Shown in pieces: positions 35,937 through 43,610 of a stretch of DNA of 64,000 nucleotides (its first letter is position 1; every line of letters starts with the position of its first letter). Position numbers and translations under genes: made by a program. The notes beneath the pieces are model-generated. The model was not told the origin of the DNA and made no database searches. It worked only from the letters and a program-made list of their open reading frames with translations. This DNA is from Streptomyces venezuelae (lineage in GTDB: Bacteria; Actinomycetota; Actinomycetes; Streptomycetales; Streptomycetaceae), in NCBI RefSeq assembly GCF_008642275.1, contig NZ_CP029189.1, positions 124,001 through 188,000 of the forward strand, given 5' to 3'.

Positions 35937-36959
35937 ATGGTGTTCAAGCGACTGCTCGGCTCACTCGGTGTGGGCGGCCCGGCCGTGGACACGGTCCTGG
36001 ACCCGATCTCCGCCGTACCGGGCGGCACTCTCAGCGGCCAGGTGCACCTCAAGGGGGGCAATGCCGACTACACCATCGACCACATCACCCTCGAACTGAT
36101 CGCCCGCGTCGAGGCGGAACACGACCACGGCGAGTCCGAGGGCGCGGTCGTCTTCGACCGGTTCACCGTCGGCGGCAACTTCCGCCTGCCCGAGGGCGAG
36201 CACCGTACCATCCCCTTCGCGATCACCCTGCCGTGGGAAACACCCATCACGGAGCTGTACGGGCAGCCGCTCGGGATCGTTCTCGGCGTGCGCACCGAGC
36301 TCGGGGTGGCCGGCGCGAAGGACAAGGGCGATCTCGACCCTCTCATCGTCCGCCCCCTGCCCGCACAGGAAGCCGTCCTCGAAGCCCTCGGGCAGCTCGG
36401 CTTCGGCTTCAAATCCGCCGATCTGGAGCTGGGACGTATCCGCGGAACGGGGCAGCATCTTCCCTTCTACCAGGAGATCGAGCTCACGCCGGCCCCCGCG
36501 TACGCGCACCAGGTCAACGAGATCGAGGTGACCTTCCTCGCCAACCCGGCAGGCATGGAGGTCGTCATCGAGGCCGACAAGCGGGGCGGCTTCATCTCCG
36601 AGGGCCACGACGCGGTCAACCGGTACACCGTCAGCCACGCCGATGTCCCGCACCGGAAGTGGAACGCCGAAGTGGACGGCTGGATCAAGCAGCTGGTGGA
36701 GCACCGCGCCTCGTACGGCACGCACGCGTCGCACATCCCTTACGCCCATAGCGACCCGCTCGCCGACAAGGGGCACGGCGGACAACACGGCGACGGGCAC
36801 GGACACCGCTCCGGCCCCGGCATGGGGACGGTCGTCGCCGCCGGCGCCGCGGGCCTTGCGGTCGGGGTGGTCGGCGGCATGGTGGCTGCCGAAGTCGTCG
36901 ACGAGGTGGGCGACTTCTTCGAGGGCGACGAGGACGACAGCGAGGAGTACGAGGACTGA
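35937..36959 (+). CDS. spo0M: Spo0M-family sporulation-control protein
   Basis: 340 residues. The N-terminal two-thirds is the arrestin-like Spo0M fold: MVFKRLLGSLGVGGPAVDTVLD, then PGGTLSGQVHLKGGNADYTIDHI, GNFRLPEGEHRTIPF and LPWETPIT. The C-terminus adds a His-rich segment (KGHGGQHGDGHGHRSG), a hydrophobic stretch (VVAAGAAGLAVGVVGGMVAAEVV) and an acidic tail. In Bacillus, Spo0M modulates sporulation and links to the cytoskeleton; in actinobacteria its role is poorly known. AGGAG lies 11 bp before the ATG. A second BlaI-type box follows it. Confidence 0.87.
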   Translation: MVFKRLLGSLGVGGPAVDTVLDPISAVPGGTLSGQVHLKGGNADYTIDHITLELIARVEAEHDHGESEGAVVFDRFTVGGNFRLPEGEHRTIPFAITLPWETPITELYGQPLGIVLGVRTELGVAGAKDKGDLDPLIVRPLPAQEAVLEALGQLGFGFKSADLELGRIRGTGQHLPFYQEIELTPAPAYAHQVNEIEVTFLANPAGMEVVIEADKRGGFISEGHDAVNRYTVSHADVPHRKWNAEVDGWIKQLVEHRASYGTHASHIPYAHSDPLADKGHGGQHGDGHGHRSGPGMGTVVAAGAAGLAVGVVGGMVAAEVVDEVGDFFEGDEDDSEEYED

Positions 36960-37124
36960 CCGCCCTCCCACCAGTCCGGCCGAAGACCGCTTGACACTCA
37001 AGCGACTTGGGCCGAGTGGCAGCCTCGACGGCTTCGACTCGGCCCCCTGCCGCCACCACACTCACCGCCCCGGGCGGGTGCTGGCAACGGCCGCCGAGTC
37101 CACAGGCACACGCCTACTGATAAC

Positions 37125-37142
37125 TTCTACAGCGTTGTAGAA
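37125..37142. promoter_or_regulatory. BlaI-type operator 2
   Basis: TTCTACAGCGTTGTAGAA: identical half sites and spacer length to operator 1, 55 bp before the terB start. It sits in the 238-bp spo0M-terB gap. Confidence 0.75.
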
Positions 37143-37197
37143 ATTGATGGTTTCGGGGCATCGCCCGTAGCCATCGCCCGATGAAGACGGAGTTGAC

Positions 37198-37653
37198 ATG
37201 GCACTGTGGGACCGGATCAAGGAATCCGCATCGACGATGCAGACCCAGCTGGTGGCGAAGAAAAACGACTTGAAGAGCGGCGCGTTCCGCGACGCGAGCA
37301 TGGCGATGTGTGCGCTGGTCGCCGCGGCCGACGGCACGATCGACCCGTCCGAACGGCGCCGCGTGGCACAGCTGATCACCACCAACGAGGTGCTGCAGAA
37401 CTTCGACGCCACCGACCTCCAGGGCCGCTTCGACGACAACCTCGACAAGCTCGCGGCCGACTTCGACTTCGGCAAGGTCGCCGTCCTGCAGGAGATCGCC
37501 AAGGCGAAGAAGAAGCCCGCCGAGGCGCGCGCCGTCGTCCAGATCGGCATCGTCATCGGCGGCGCCGACGGCGACTTCGACAAGACCGAGCAGGCTGTCG
37601 TACGAGAGGCCTGCTACATCCTCGACCTCCCGCCTCACGAGTTCGACCTCTGA
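37198..37653 (+). CDS. terB: TerB-family tellurite-resistance/stress protein
   Basis: 151 residues, the usual TerB size. All-alpha, with the two characteristic acidic metal-binding turns AAADGTIDPSE (about 42-52) and GGADGDFDKTE (about 121-131). TerB is a cytosolic membrane-associated hub of the Ter stress system. The expected TerC/TerD partners are absent here; instead the gene lies between Spo0M and a small membrane protein and behind a BlaI-type box, suggesting recruitment to an envelope response. GACGGAG precedes the ATG. Confidence 0.9.
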   Translation: MALWDRIKESASTMQTQLVAKKNDLKSGAFRDASMAMCALVAAADGTIDPSERRRVAQLITTNEVLQNFDATDLQGRFDDNLDKLAADFDFGKVAVLQEIAKAKKKPAEARAVVQIGIVIGGADGDFDKTEQAVVREACYILDLPPHEFDL

Positions 37654-37747
37654 GCGCGGAACAACGAGTCGGCCTGCGCACTGCGTCGGACATGCGCCGG
37701 CCCTCTGCGGGCATCAGGCCTGGGAGACGAGCGGGAAAGGACCCGGC

Positions 37748-38011
37748 GTGGAAATCTCCGGAATCGTCAGTGCGATCTTCATCGGCATCATCATCGGTGT
37801 ACTGGGACGGCTGGTCCTGCCGGGCCGTCAGCACACCGGATTCCTGTGGACCGTCATCATCGGCATCGCTGCGGCACTGATCGGCACAGTCATCGCCGCG
37901 GCCCTGGGCGTAGCCGACACCAAGGGTGTCGACTGGATCGAGTGGGCCATCCAGATCGCCCTCGCGGCCGTGGGCGTGGCGGCCTTCGAGCGGGTCAAGG
38001 CCCGCGCCTGA
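37748..38011 (+). CDS. GlsB/YeaQ/YmgE-family stress-response membrane protein
   Basis: 87 residues, three hydrophobic helices: GIVSAIFIGIIIGVLGRLVLPG, FLWTVIIGIAAALIGTVIAAAL and WIEWAIQIALAAVGVAAF. The glycine-rich first helix ending GRLVLPG is the family signature (transglycosylase-associated family name). GTG start, AAAGGA at 6 bp. It is 94 bp after terB with no hairpin between, so probably in the same transcript. Exact function unknown; relatives are stress-induced. Confidence 0.85.
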   Translation: MEISGIVSAIFIGIIIGVLGRLVLPGRQHTGFLWTVIIGIAAALIGTVIAAALGVADTKGVDWIEWAIQIALAAVGVAAFERVKARA

Positions 38012-38059
38012 CGCTCGCCCCGGCCCGCCGCCCCGAAGGCCGACGAGCCGTCGGCGTCC

Positions 38060-38989
38060 CTAGAGGGGTGTCGCCGCCTTCAGGATGAAGAACAGGGTGA
38101 ACGCGGCGTTCGCCGAGGACAGGGCGGACGCCGCGGCGCCGGCCGTGGCGCCCCACGCGGCGAGGCCGGCGGGTGTGAACACGGGCGGCCAGTGCAGCGC
38201 GGCGGGGGCCGGGGCCAGAAGGGCGGCCACACGGCGCGGCACCGGACCCACTGCCGCGAAGTGGGCGAGCGTTGCGCCCGGGGCGCCGCGGGTCACCAGG
38301 GCCGCCTTGGCCACGGCGCGAGCGACGGTCTGGCGATTGCCGGTCGCGGCCGCCGCCTCCTCGTCGGCCCACCTCTCGGTGGTGTAAGCGACCGAGGTGC
38401 GCAGCGGACGCAGGAAGGGGTTGGCGCGTGCGGCCAGCTGGGTGGCCAGCAGGAAACGGTGGTGCCGCCCGGACAGGTGGGCTCTCTCGTGTGCGAACAG
38501 GGCCCGCCGCTCGGGCCCGTCGAGTTCTGCGAGCATTCCGGCGGTCACCACGATCCGGTCCCGGTCCCCTGGCAGCGCATAGGCGTAGGCCGTGTCGTCG
38601 GGCAGTACGGCCACGCTTCGGTCGGGCAGGCCGGCCAGAGCCCGCAGCGCCTCGCGGCGCACTCGGAAGTGCCGCCAGGTGATGCCCGCGCATCCGGCGA
38701 GGACCGCCAGGAGTGCCGGAATGGCGACCCGGCCAGCCACTTCGTCGTAGGGCACCGCGTCGCGCACCTCAGGATCGGACCAGCCGTCGGGCAGCGGGTT
38801 TCCGGGGAGCTGGGCCGTGCCGACGACCATCAGCAGGCCCAGGCACAGGGTGCTGCACACCGCGAGAACGGTGGCGATGGTGGACAGCAGCCAAGTCGCC
38901 GTGCGCGGATGAAGGTGATGCTCGGCGAGCCGCGCGATGGGCCACGCGGTGAACGGCAGTACGAGGGGCAGGAAGACGAAGACTCCCAT
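38060..38989 (-). CDS. M56 (BlaR1-type) membrane metallopeptidase
   Basis: 309 residues. N-terminal helices (VFVFLPLVLPFTAWPIARLA; TWLLSTIATVLAVCSTLCLGLLMVV; VAIPALLAVLAGCAG) are followed by the cytosolic gluzincin domain with HERAH (FAHERAHLSGRHH) near residue 165, and a further hydrophobic C-terminal region. No penicillin-binding sensor domain is attached, unlike BlaR1. By family knowledge the activated protease leads to loss of the partner BlaI repressor. It sits 6 bp after that repressor gene, the normal blaI-blaR1 order. It is convergent with the GlsB-type gene. Confidence 0.85.
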   Translation of the reverse strand: MGVFVFLPLVLPFTAWPIARLAEHHLHPRTATWLLSTIATVLAVCSTLCLGLLMVVGTAQLPGNPLPDGWSDPEVRDAVPYDEVAGRVAIPALLAVLAGCAGITWRHFRVRREALRALAGLPDRSVAVLPDDTAYAYALPGDRDRIVVTAGMLAELDGPERRALFAHERAHLSGRHHRFLLATQLAARANPFLRPLRTSVAYTTERWADEEAAAATGNRQTVARAVAKAALVTRGAPGATLAHFAAVGPVPRRVAALLAPAPAALHWPPVFTPAGLAAWGATAGAAASALSSANAAFTLFFILKAATPL

Positions 38990-38995
38990 GGGAGT

Positions 38996-39397
38996 TCAGC
39001 CGTCCCCTTCCTCGTCCGTCTGCGCGAGAAGGCCTCGCAACAGCCGCTCGTCCCCCGGGGAGAGCGAGGTGACGAAGCTCGTCAGCACCGCCTCGCGGTT
39101 CGCCTCGCCGTCCAGGACCTTGCGCATGCGAAGCGCGGCCAGGCCGGCCTCGTCGGCAACCGGGGTCCACTCGAACGAACGGCCCGCTCGCTCGCGGGCA
39201 ACCGCACCCTTGGTGTGCAGCCGGGTCAAGATCGTGATCACCGTGGTGTAGGCGAGGGTCCCGGGCAGGCGTTCCTGCACCCAGGCCGCGGTAACGGGTC
39301 CCGGGGCGGTACCGAGCACGGCAAGGACCTGGGCCTCCAGCTCTCCTTGGCCGCGTCGTGGGGACAGCGCGTCCCCCGTGCTGTGCCGGGCTGTCAT
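38996..39397 (-). CDS. BlaI/MecI/CopY-family transcriptional repressor
   Basis: 133 residues. A winged-helix N-terminal domain (GELEAQVLAVLGTAPGPVTAAWVQERL...AYTTVITILTRLHTKGAVARE) has the family-typical YTTV-T-L--L--KG pattern. The C-terminal dimerisation helix region is NREAVLTSFVTSLSPGDERLLRGLL. AGGAGG lies 8 bp before the ATG. It should bind TACA/TGTA dyads as a dimer; three such dyads occur in the surrounding 4 kb, one of them upstream of this gene, predicting autoregulation. Confidence 0.9.
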   Translation of the reverse strand: MTARHSTGDALSPRRGQGELEAQVLAVLGTAPGPVTAAWVQERLPGTLAYTTVITILTRLHTKGAVARERAGRSFEWTPVADEAGLAALRMRKVLDGEANREAVLTSFVTSLSPGDERLLRGLLAQTDEEGDG

Positions 39398-39558
39398 TCT
39401 GAAGCCTCCTGTCCGGGCATCGCGGTTTCCACGTGCAGTGCGGATCATCGTACTGAGCAGCGCGCCCTACCCGGACCGCCTCCTCCGCCGGCGGCACTCG
39501 TTCGCCGGGTGGGTCCTGCCGGGGCGGCTCCTCCAGTGTGCCCCCGCCACCACCAGAG

Positions 39559-39576
39559 TTCTACATCGTTGTAGAT
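39559..39576. promoter_or_regulatory. BlaI-type operator 3 (repressor autoregulation)
   Basis: TTCTACATCGTTGTAGAT: one mismatch from the other two dyads, same 4-bp spacer. It lies 162 bp upstream of the BlaI-type gene on the minus strand. Confidence 0.7.
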
Positions 39577-39857
39577 TCCTGACTTCCGCGTCGCCGGTCA
39601 GCGCGGAGGCGCAAGGCAATGAGAGGCCCACGGCCCCGCAGGCGGAAGGCGTCAGACCATGGGCGGGGAGCCTCACGCAACACGCAAGCGCAGCAAGCCG
39701 GTGCCGGGCAGCCGCCGGCGCCAGAAGGCTGCCCGCCTGACCAGGCGTGGCCGCGTGGTCCTGTGGCTCACCGTGCCGCAAGAACGGAGCGTGCGCAGCC
39801 GCGCCCTGATCAGTTCCTTGTTCGCGGAGATGTACTCACGGCGCCCGTCGTCATCAT

Positions 39858-39937
39858 TTCCGAGTGGTCGGGGACGTCGTCGTGTCGCCACACCATGGGA
39901 ACGCTCAGGTCGGCGGTGTATGTGGCCGGCCACCACC
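39858..39937. repeat. Second copy of the transporter-upstream element
   Basis: About 80 bp aligning by eye with 30431-30509: TTCCG, GGGGACGT, GCCACACC, AGGTCGGCGG and GTATGTGGC in the same order. The central palindrome is imperfect here. On the minus strand it leads into a 15-codon ORF (MMTTGAVSTSPRTRN) reminiscent of the transporter's first residues, so this may be the stub of a lost transporter gene. The rest of the 39398-40124 gap shows no gene. Confidence 0.45.
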
Positions 39938-40124
39938 ATCCGCGCCACGGGCATCCCCGCCGGCACCGCATGGGAGCCGGGCCAACCCCCTGGTGGGCCC
40001 GGACCACGTCGCCCGCGGGGTGTCGCGCCCGGCCGGTCCGGCGGGCGGCGGGCACCCGCGGCCGTGCCCGCCCGAGGGGCCATGGGCACGGCGTGGCGAG
40101 GTCGGGGCGCTCACGGGCTGGGTC

Positions 40125-41630
40125 ATGATCGGCTGCGTGAGGACCTCCGGACGCCTGACCGCCTTCGCACTCGTCTGCCTGCTCGGCGCGCTCCCCGCGT
40201 GCTCGGAGTCCGTCGACCGCGGCAGCGGCGCGGCCGGGGCCCGCTCCGGCGCGGACGCGAGGGCGGGTGCCCGCAAGGGCACGGACCCCGCTCGGACGGA
40301 GGCACCCGGCACGGTGTTCCGGGGCGGGCACCCCGGTGCCGCAGGCGCTGGCGACCCGTACTTCCCGAAGCTCGGCAACGGCGGCTACGACGTCACCCAC
40401 TACGCCTTGACCCTGGACTACGACCCCGGGAACGGCCGCCTCGAGGGCACTGCGGAGATCACCGCGAAGGCCACCACGGACCTCAGCGCCTTCAATCTCG
40501 ACCTCCTCGGCATGGAGGTGCTGAGTGCCACGGTCGACGGCGCCGAGGCGCGGGTTCGGCAGGACGGGCAGGAGCTGACCCTGAAGCCGCGCCATCACCT
40601 CAGGAAGGGCGCCGCCTTCCGCGGCGTCGTGCGCTACGCGGGCACGCCGGAGTCGATCACCCATGACCACGGGTGGCGCGAAGGCTGGTTGCGGACGGAC
40701 AACGGAGCGGTCGCGTTCGGCGAGCCGACGGGCTCGATGTCCTGGTTCCCGGGCAACCACCACCCCTCGGACAAGGCCTCCTACGACATCACCGTCACGG
40801 TCCCCAAGGGCGTCCAGGCGATCTCCAACGGGCAGCTTCGCGCCCAGCACACCAGCGGCAACCGCACCACCTTCCACTGGCAGCAGGCCGAGCCCATGGC
40901 CAGCCATGTGGCGACCGTGGCCATCGGCAGCTACGACGTCAGGACCTCCCGGACCCGGTCCGGCATCCCGGTCGTGTCGGCGATGGACACGACCGCGGGC
41001 GTGGACGAGGACGGAGCGGTCCTCGGCCGGTTCCCGGAGATCATGGAATGGGCCGAGGGAAGGTTCGGCCCCTACCCCTTCGCCTCCGCCGGGGTGATCG
41101 TCGATCAGGCGGCCGATGTGCCCTACGCCCTGGAGACCCAGACCAGGCCGACCATTCCGGCCGGCATCTTCCACACCACCAACGTGGTGCACGAGATGGC
41201 CCACCAGTGGTTCGGCAACTCGGTCACCCCGCGCACCTGGCGGGACATGTGGCTCAACGAGGGCTTCGCGACCTATGCGGAGTGGCTGTGGACCGAGGAC
41301 CACGGCGGGGCCAGCGCCCAGGACCACTTCGACCGCAACCACGCCAAGGCCGCGGACGACGACGAGTGGGACTTCCCGCCCGCCGAGCCGCCCAGCGCCT
41401 CGGACATCTCCGGCCAGCCGGTGTACGTGCGCGGGGCGATGGTGATCCACAAGATCCGCCAGGCCCTGGGCGACGAGGGCTTCCGTGCCCTGGTGCGGGG
41501 CTGGACCCTGCGCCACCGCCACGGCCACGCCTCCACGAAGGACTTCACCTCGTACGTGGAGGCCAAGGCCGGACGGGACCTGGACGCGATCTGGGACTCG
41601 TGGCTCTACGGCGACGGCAAACCCTCGTGA
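40125..41630 (+). CDS. Secreted M1-family zinc aminopeptidase lipoprotein
   Basis: 501 residues. The signal peptide ends in a lipobox (LLGALPAC), so it is lipid-anchored outside the membrane. The domain order follows M1 enzymes: an N-terminal beta-saddle, then the gluzincin domain with HEMAHQWFGN and the distal glutamate in WLNEGFATYAEW. The usual GAMEN exopeptidase loop is not obvious; the corresponding stretch reads YALETQ, as in many bacterial secreted members. Shorter than PepN because the C-terminal helical domain is missing. A GTG four codons in is an alternative start. Confidence 0.87.
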   Translation: MIGCVRTSGRLTAFALVCLLGALPACSESVDRGSGAAGARSGADARAGARKGTDPARTEAPGTVFRGGHPGAAGAGDPYFPKLGNGGYDVTHYALTLDYDPGNGRLEGTAEITAKATTDLSAFNLDLLGMEVLSATVDGAEARVRQDGQELTLKPRHHLRKGAAFRGVVRYAGTPESITHDHGWREGWLRTDNGAVAFGEPTGSMSWFPGNHHPSDKASYDITVTVPKGVQAISNGQLRAQHTSGNRTTFHWQQAEPMASHVATVAIGSYDVRTSRTRSGIPVVSAMDTTAGVDEDGAVLGRFPEIMEWAEGRFGPYPFASAGVIVDQAADVPYALETQTRPTIPAGIFHTTNVVHEMAHQWFGNSVTPRTWRDMWLNEGFATYAEWLWTEDHGGASAQDHFDRNHAKAADDDEWDFPPAEPPSASDISGQPVYVRGAMVIHKIRQALGDEGFRALVRGWTLRHRHGHASTKDFTSYVEAKAGRDLDAIWDSWLYGDGKPS

Positions 41631-41645
41631 CGGGGCGACGCGGTG

Positions 41646-41669
41646 TCAGGTCCTCAGGTCCTCAGGTCC
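41646..41669. repeat. 8-bp tandem repeat TCAGGTCC x3 over the amidase stop codon
   Basis: Three perfect tandem copies; the TGA of the minus-strand amidase is inside the last copy. Non-coding otherwise. Confidence 0.75.
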
Positions 41670-42354
41670 TGATGCGCCGGCGCGCGGTCCCGACGAGATT
41701 CATGTACTTGTCCCAGTCCCACACGGTCCCGGGGTCGTCGTGAGTGGACAGCGGGACCTCGACGTGGCCCAGGATGTGGTCCCGGTCGACCGGCACGTCG
41801 TACTTCGCGCAGATCGTGGCCGTGAGCACGGCGGACGTCTCGTACATCTTGTCGGTGTAGACGGGCTGATCGGTCCAGCCCTCGTGCTCGATGCCGATGC
41901 TGCGGTGGTTGTACCAGACACTGCCGGAGTGCCAGGCCACGTCGCGCTCGCGCACGCACTGGGCGATCCGCGTGCCGGTCGCGCTGATCATGTAGTGCGC
42001 GGAGACCCGCTCGGCGGGGTCCTTGAACTTGTCGAACATGACCGGGAGGATGTCCGTCGTCAGATGGATGACGACGTACTCGATGGGATACTCCTCGGGG
42101 CGGTCGGAGACCGTGTAGTTGGACTCGGACGCTTCGACCCAGACGGCAGGGGCGTAGTCCACCGAGGCGTCCGTCCGCCGTGTCGCCGGCGGCCCTGCGG
42201 CGGCGGGAGCTTTGCGGCCGGGGACCGGCAGGGCGGCTTTCGCCTCTCCCCCGGGGCTCGTCAGCAGGGGCAGCCCGGCAGCGGCCAGAGCCGCACCCGC
42301 CGCGCCGGCAGCACCCCCCAGCAGCTGTCGACGACTCAGCGGGCTGTCTTCCAT
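41662..42354 (-). CDS. Tat-exported N-acetylmuramoyl-L-alanine amidase (amidase_2 type)
   Basis: 230 residues. A twin-arginine signal (SPLSRRQLLGGAAGAAGAALAAAG) is followed by an amidase_2 domain: YVVIHLTTD with the first zinc His, AHYMISATGTRIAQCVRERDVAWHSG, SIGIEHEGW and DHILGHVEVP with the later His. It should cleave the bond between MurNAc and the stem peptide outside the cell. The ATG five bases after GAGGAG is preferred to the GTG overlapping that site. Confidence 0.87.
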   Translation of the reverse strand: MEDSPLSRRQLLGGAAGAAGAALAAAGLPLLTSPGGEAKAALPVPGRKAPAAAGPPATRRTDASVDYAPAVWVEASESNYTVSDRPEEYPIEYVVIHLTTDILPVMFDKFKDPAERVSAHYMISATGTRIAQCVRERDVAWHSGSVWYNHRSIGIEHEGWTDQPVYTDKMYETSAVLTATICAKYDVPVDRDHILGHVEVPLSTHDDPGTVWDWDKYMNLVGTARRRIRT

Positions 42355-42458
42355 GGCCACTCCTCGTGACGTCGAACAGGCAGGCGGAAGGACGACGCGC
42401 CGCGAATCCCCGGATCACGATACGGAGGTGGCACGTCCGGTAATCTGATGCTTCACCA

Positions 42459-42746
42459 GTGCCCACACCCCGGCAACCGCTCCGCCACCACTCGGCGCTG
42501 TTGCGCGCCACCCTGCTACGGCCGTCGGACCGCCCGGCCACCGGCGCAAGCCCCGGCGGGGCGGTGCAGTCGGCTCCGTTGCGCCCGTCGCCGACCTGCG
42601 GCCTCCGGCCGGTCCACCGACGCATCCTGGAGCTCCTCGCGACGGGCGTCAACGACGAGACCATCGCCGAACTCCTCGGTGTCAGCCGCCGTACGCTGAC
42701 CCGGTTCCAGATGGCCCTCTACGCCGCACGCAAGGGCTGGATCTGA
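42459..42746 (+). CDS. Small LuxR-type HTH protein, possibly a fragment
   Basis: 95 residues from GTG. Only the last 45 (VHRRILELLATGVNDETIAELLGVSRRTLTRFQMALYAARKGWI) are recognisable, a LuxR/FixJ four-helix DNA-binding domain. The first half is Pro/Arg-rich without a receiver or sensor domain and no binding site is evident. It could be an orphan DNA-binding protein or the remnant of a longer LuxR regulator. Its HTH has the same TGVNDETIAELLGV cadence as the LuxR protein ending at 43611, so the two may be related. Confidence 0.55.
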   Translation: MPTPRQPLRHHSALLRATLLRPSDRPATGASPGGAVQSAPLRPSPTCGLRPVHRRILELLATGVNDETIAELLGVSRRTLTRFQMALYAARKGWI

Positions 42747-42777
42747 CCTGCCCGCCCCGGCACCGGTCTCGGATGAC

Positions 42778-42807
42778 AGCGGGTCAGCGGGTCAGCGGGT
42801 CAGCGGG
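42778..42807. repeat. 8-bp tandem repeat AGCGGGTC x3 over the DUF6308 stop codon
   Basis: Three perfect copies plus AGCGGG; the TGA of the minus-strand gene lies within them. Same unit length and placement as the repeat at 41646. Confidence 0.75.
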
Positions 42808-43549
42808 GACAGGCGTGGGCCTCCGCCCGGTGGCCCATCCACACCACCACGTCGCACACCCGCAGCGCACTCACCGTCTGCGCCAGCCCCGCGGCTTCGC
42901 GCAGCGCGAGCAACCGCTGGTGCAGGGCGCGGTCGTCCGCACGCAGCGCGGCGTGCAGCGCGAGCCAGAACGAGGGGCGGGGGCGGGCCAGAGCACAGCG
43001 CACCACCCTGTCGTAGACCGGCAGCAGCCGTGGGCGCTTCCGGGCGAGGAGTTTGCCCGCGATCACGTAGTTGACGTCGTGCTGGTCGTACAGGAGGTGC
43101 CAGGCCCGGTCCGCCGGGGAGCCTTCGGACAGCACGCCCGCTTCGACATCGGCCATGTCGACGCCATGAGGCACGGCCTGCAGGAGTTCGGACAGCCGGG
43201 CTCCGAGGCGGCCCTCCAGGAGGTCCAGTGCGACCGGCGCGGGAACGGTCACGGAGAGGGTCTGCATCGCGACGAGGTCCTCCGCGGTGATGCGGTCGGC
43301 GACGTCCGTGCGGTCTCCCCCGCCCGCCAGGTGCTCGAACCGTCTGCCGGTGTACACGGGTGCGCCGGGGGCCCGGCTGATCCCGAAGTAGTCCTGGAGG
43401 TCGCCACGGGCCCGGGGGGCGTTGACGAAGGCGTGCAGTCGTTCGGTGAAGGGCTGTGCGAGAACCGCCTGGGTACGGGCCGCGGCAGCGGCAGCGGCAG
43501 CGGCAGCGGCAGCGGGGCGATCGTTCGTACACATGGTGCACCAGGCCAT
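42800..43549 (-). CDS. DUF6308-family protein
   Basis: 249 residues. After an Ala run, the sequence YFGISRAPGAPVYTGRRFEHL...DRITAEDLVAMQTLSVTVPAPVALDLLEG...NYVIAGKLLARKRPRLLPVYDRVVR...FWLALHAALRAD...VSALRVCDVVVWM follows the DUF6308 pattern. No function is established for the family. The GKLLARKRP-VYD segment resembles helical DNA-repair folds, but that is a guess. No signal peptide. The start is uncertain: ATG at 43549 or 43534, neither with a clear binding site. The N-terminal Ala run is encoded by a hexanucleotide repeat. Confidence 0.7.
   Translation of the reverse strand: MAWCTMCTNDRPAAAAAAAAAAAARTQAVLAQPFTERLHAFVNAPRARGDLQDYFGISRAPGAPVYTGRRFEHLAGGGDRTDVADRITAEDLVAMQTLSVTVPAPVALDLLEGRLGARLSELLQAVPHGVDMADVEAGVLSEGSPADRAWHLLYDQHDVNYVIAGKLLARKRPRLLPVYDRVVRCALARPRPSFWLALHAALRADDRALHQRLLALREAAGLAQTVSALRVCDVVVWMGHRAEAHACPR
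43484..43513. repeat. Hexanucleotide repeat (GGCAGC)5 inside the DUF6308 gene
   Basis: Five perfect copies encoding an alanine run on the minus strand. Gain or loss of units would keep frame and alter only Ala number. Confidence 0.8.
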
Positions 43550-43610
43550 GGCGCGGCGGGCCCGAAACGGCCTGCTGCCGGGTCGGCCCCCCGTTCGCGT
43601 CCCTTGCGGG

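Noticed and set aside
38060..39397. Reading the BlaI/M56 pair as a beta-lactam resistance switch
   Set aside because: No penicillin-binding sensor domain follows the M56 protease and no beta-lactamase gene is linked; the dyads precede stress genes instead.
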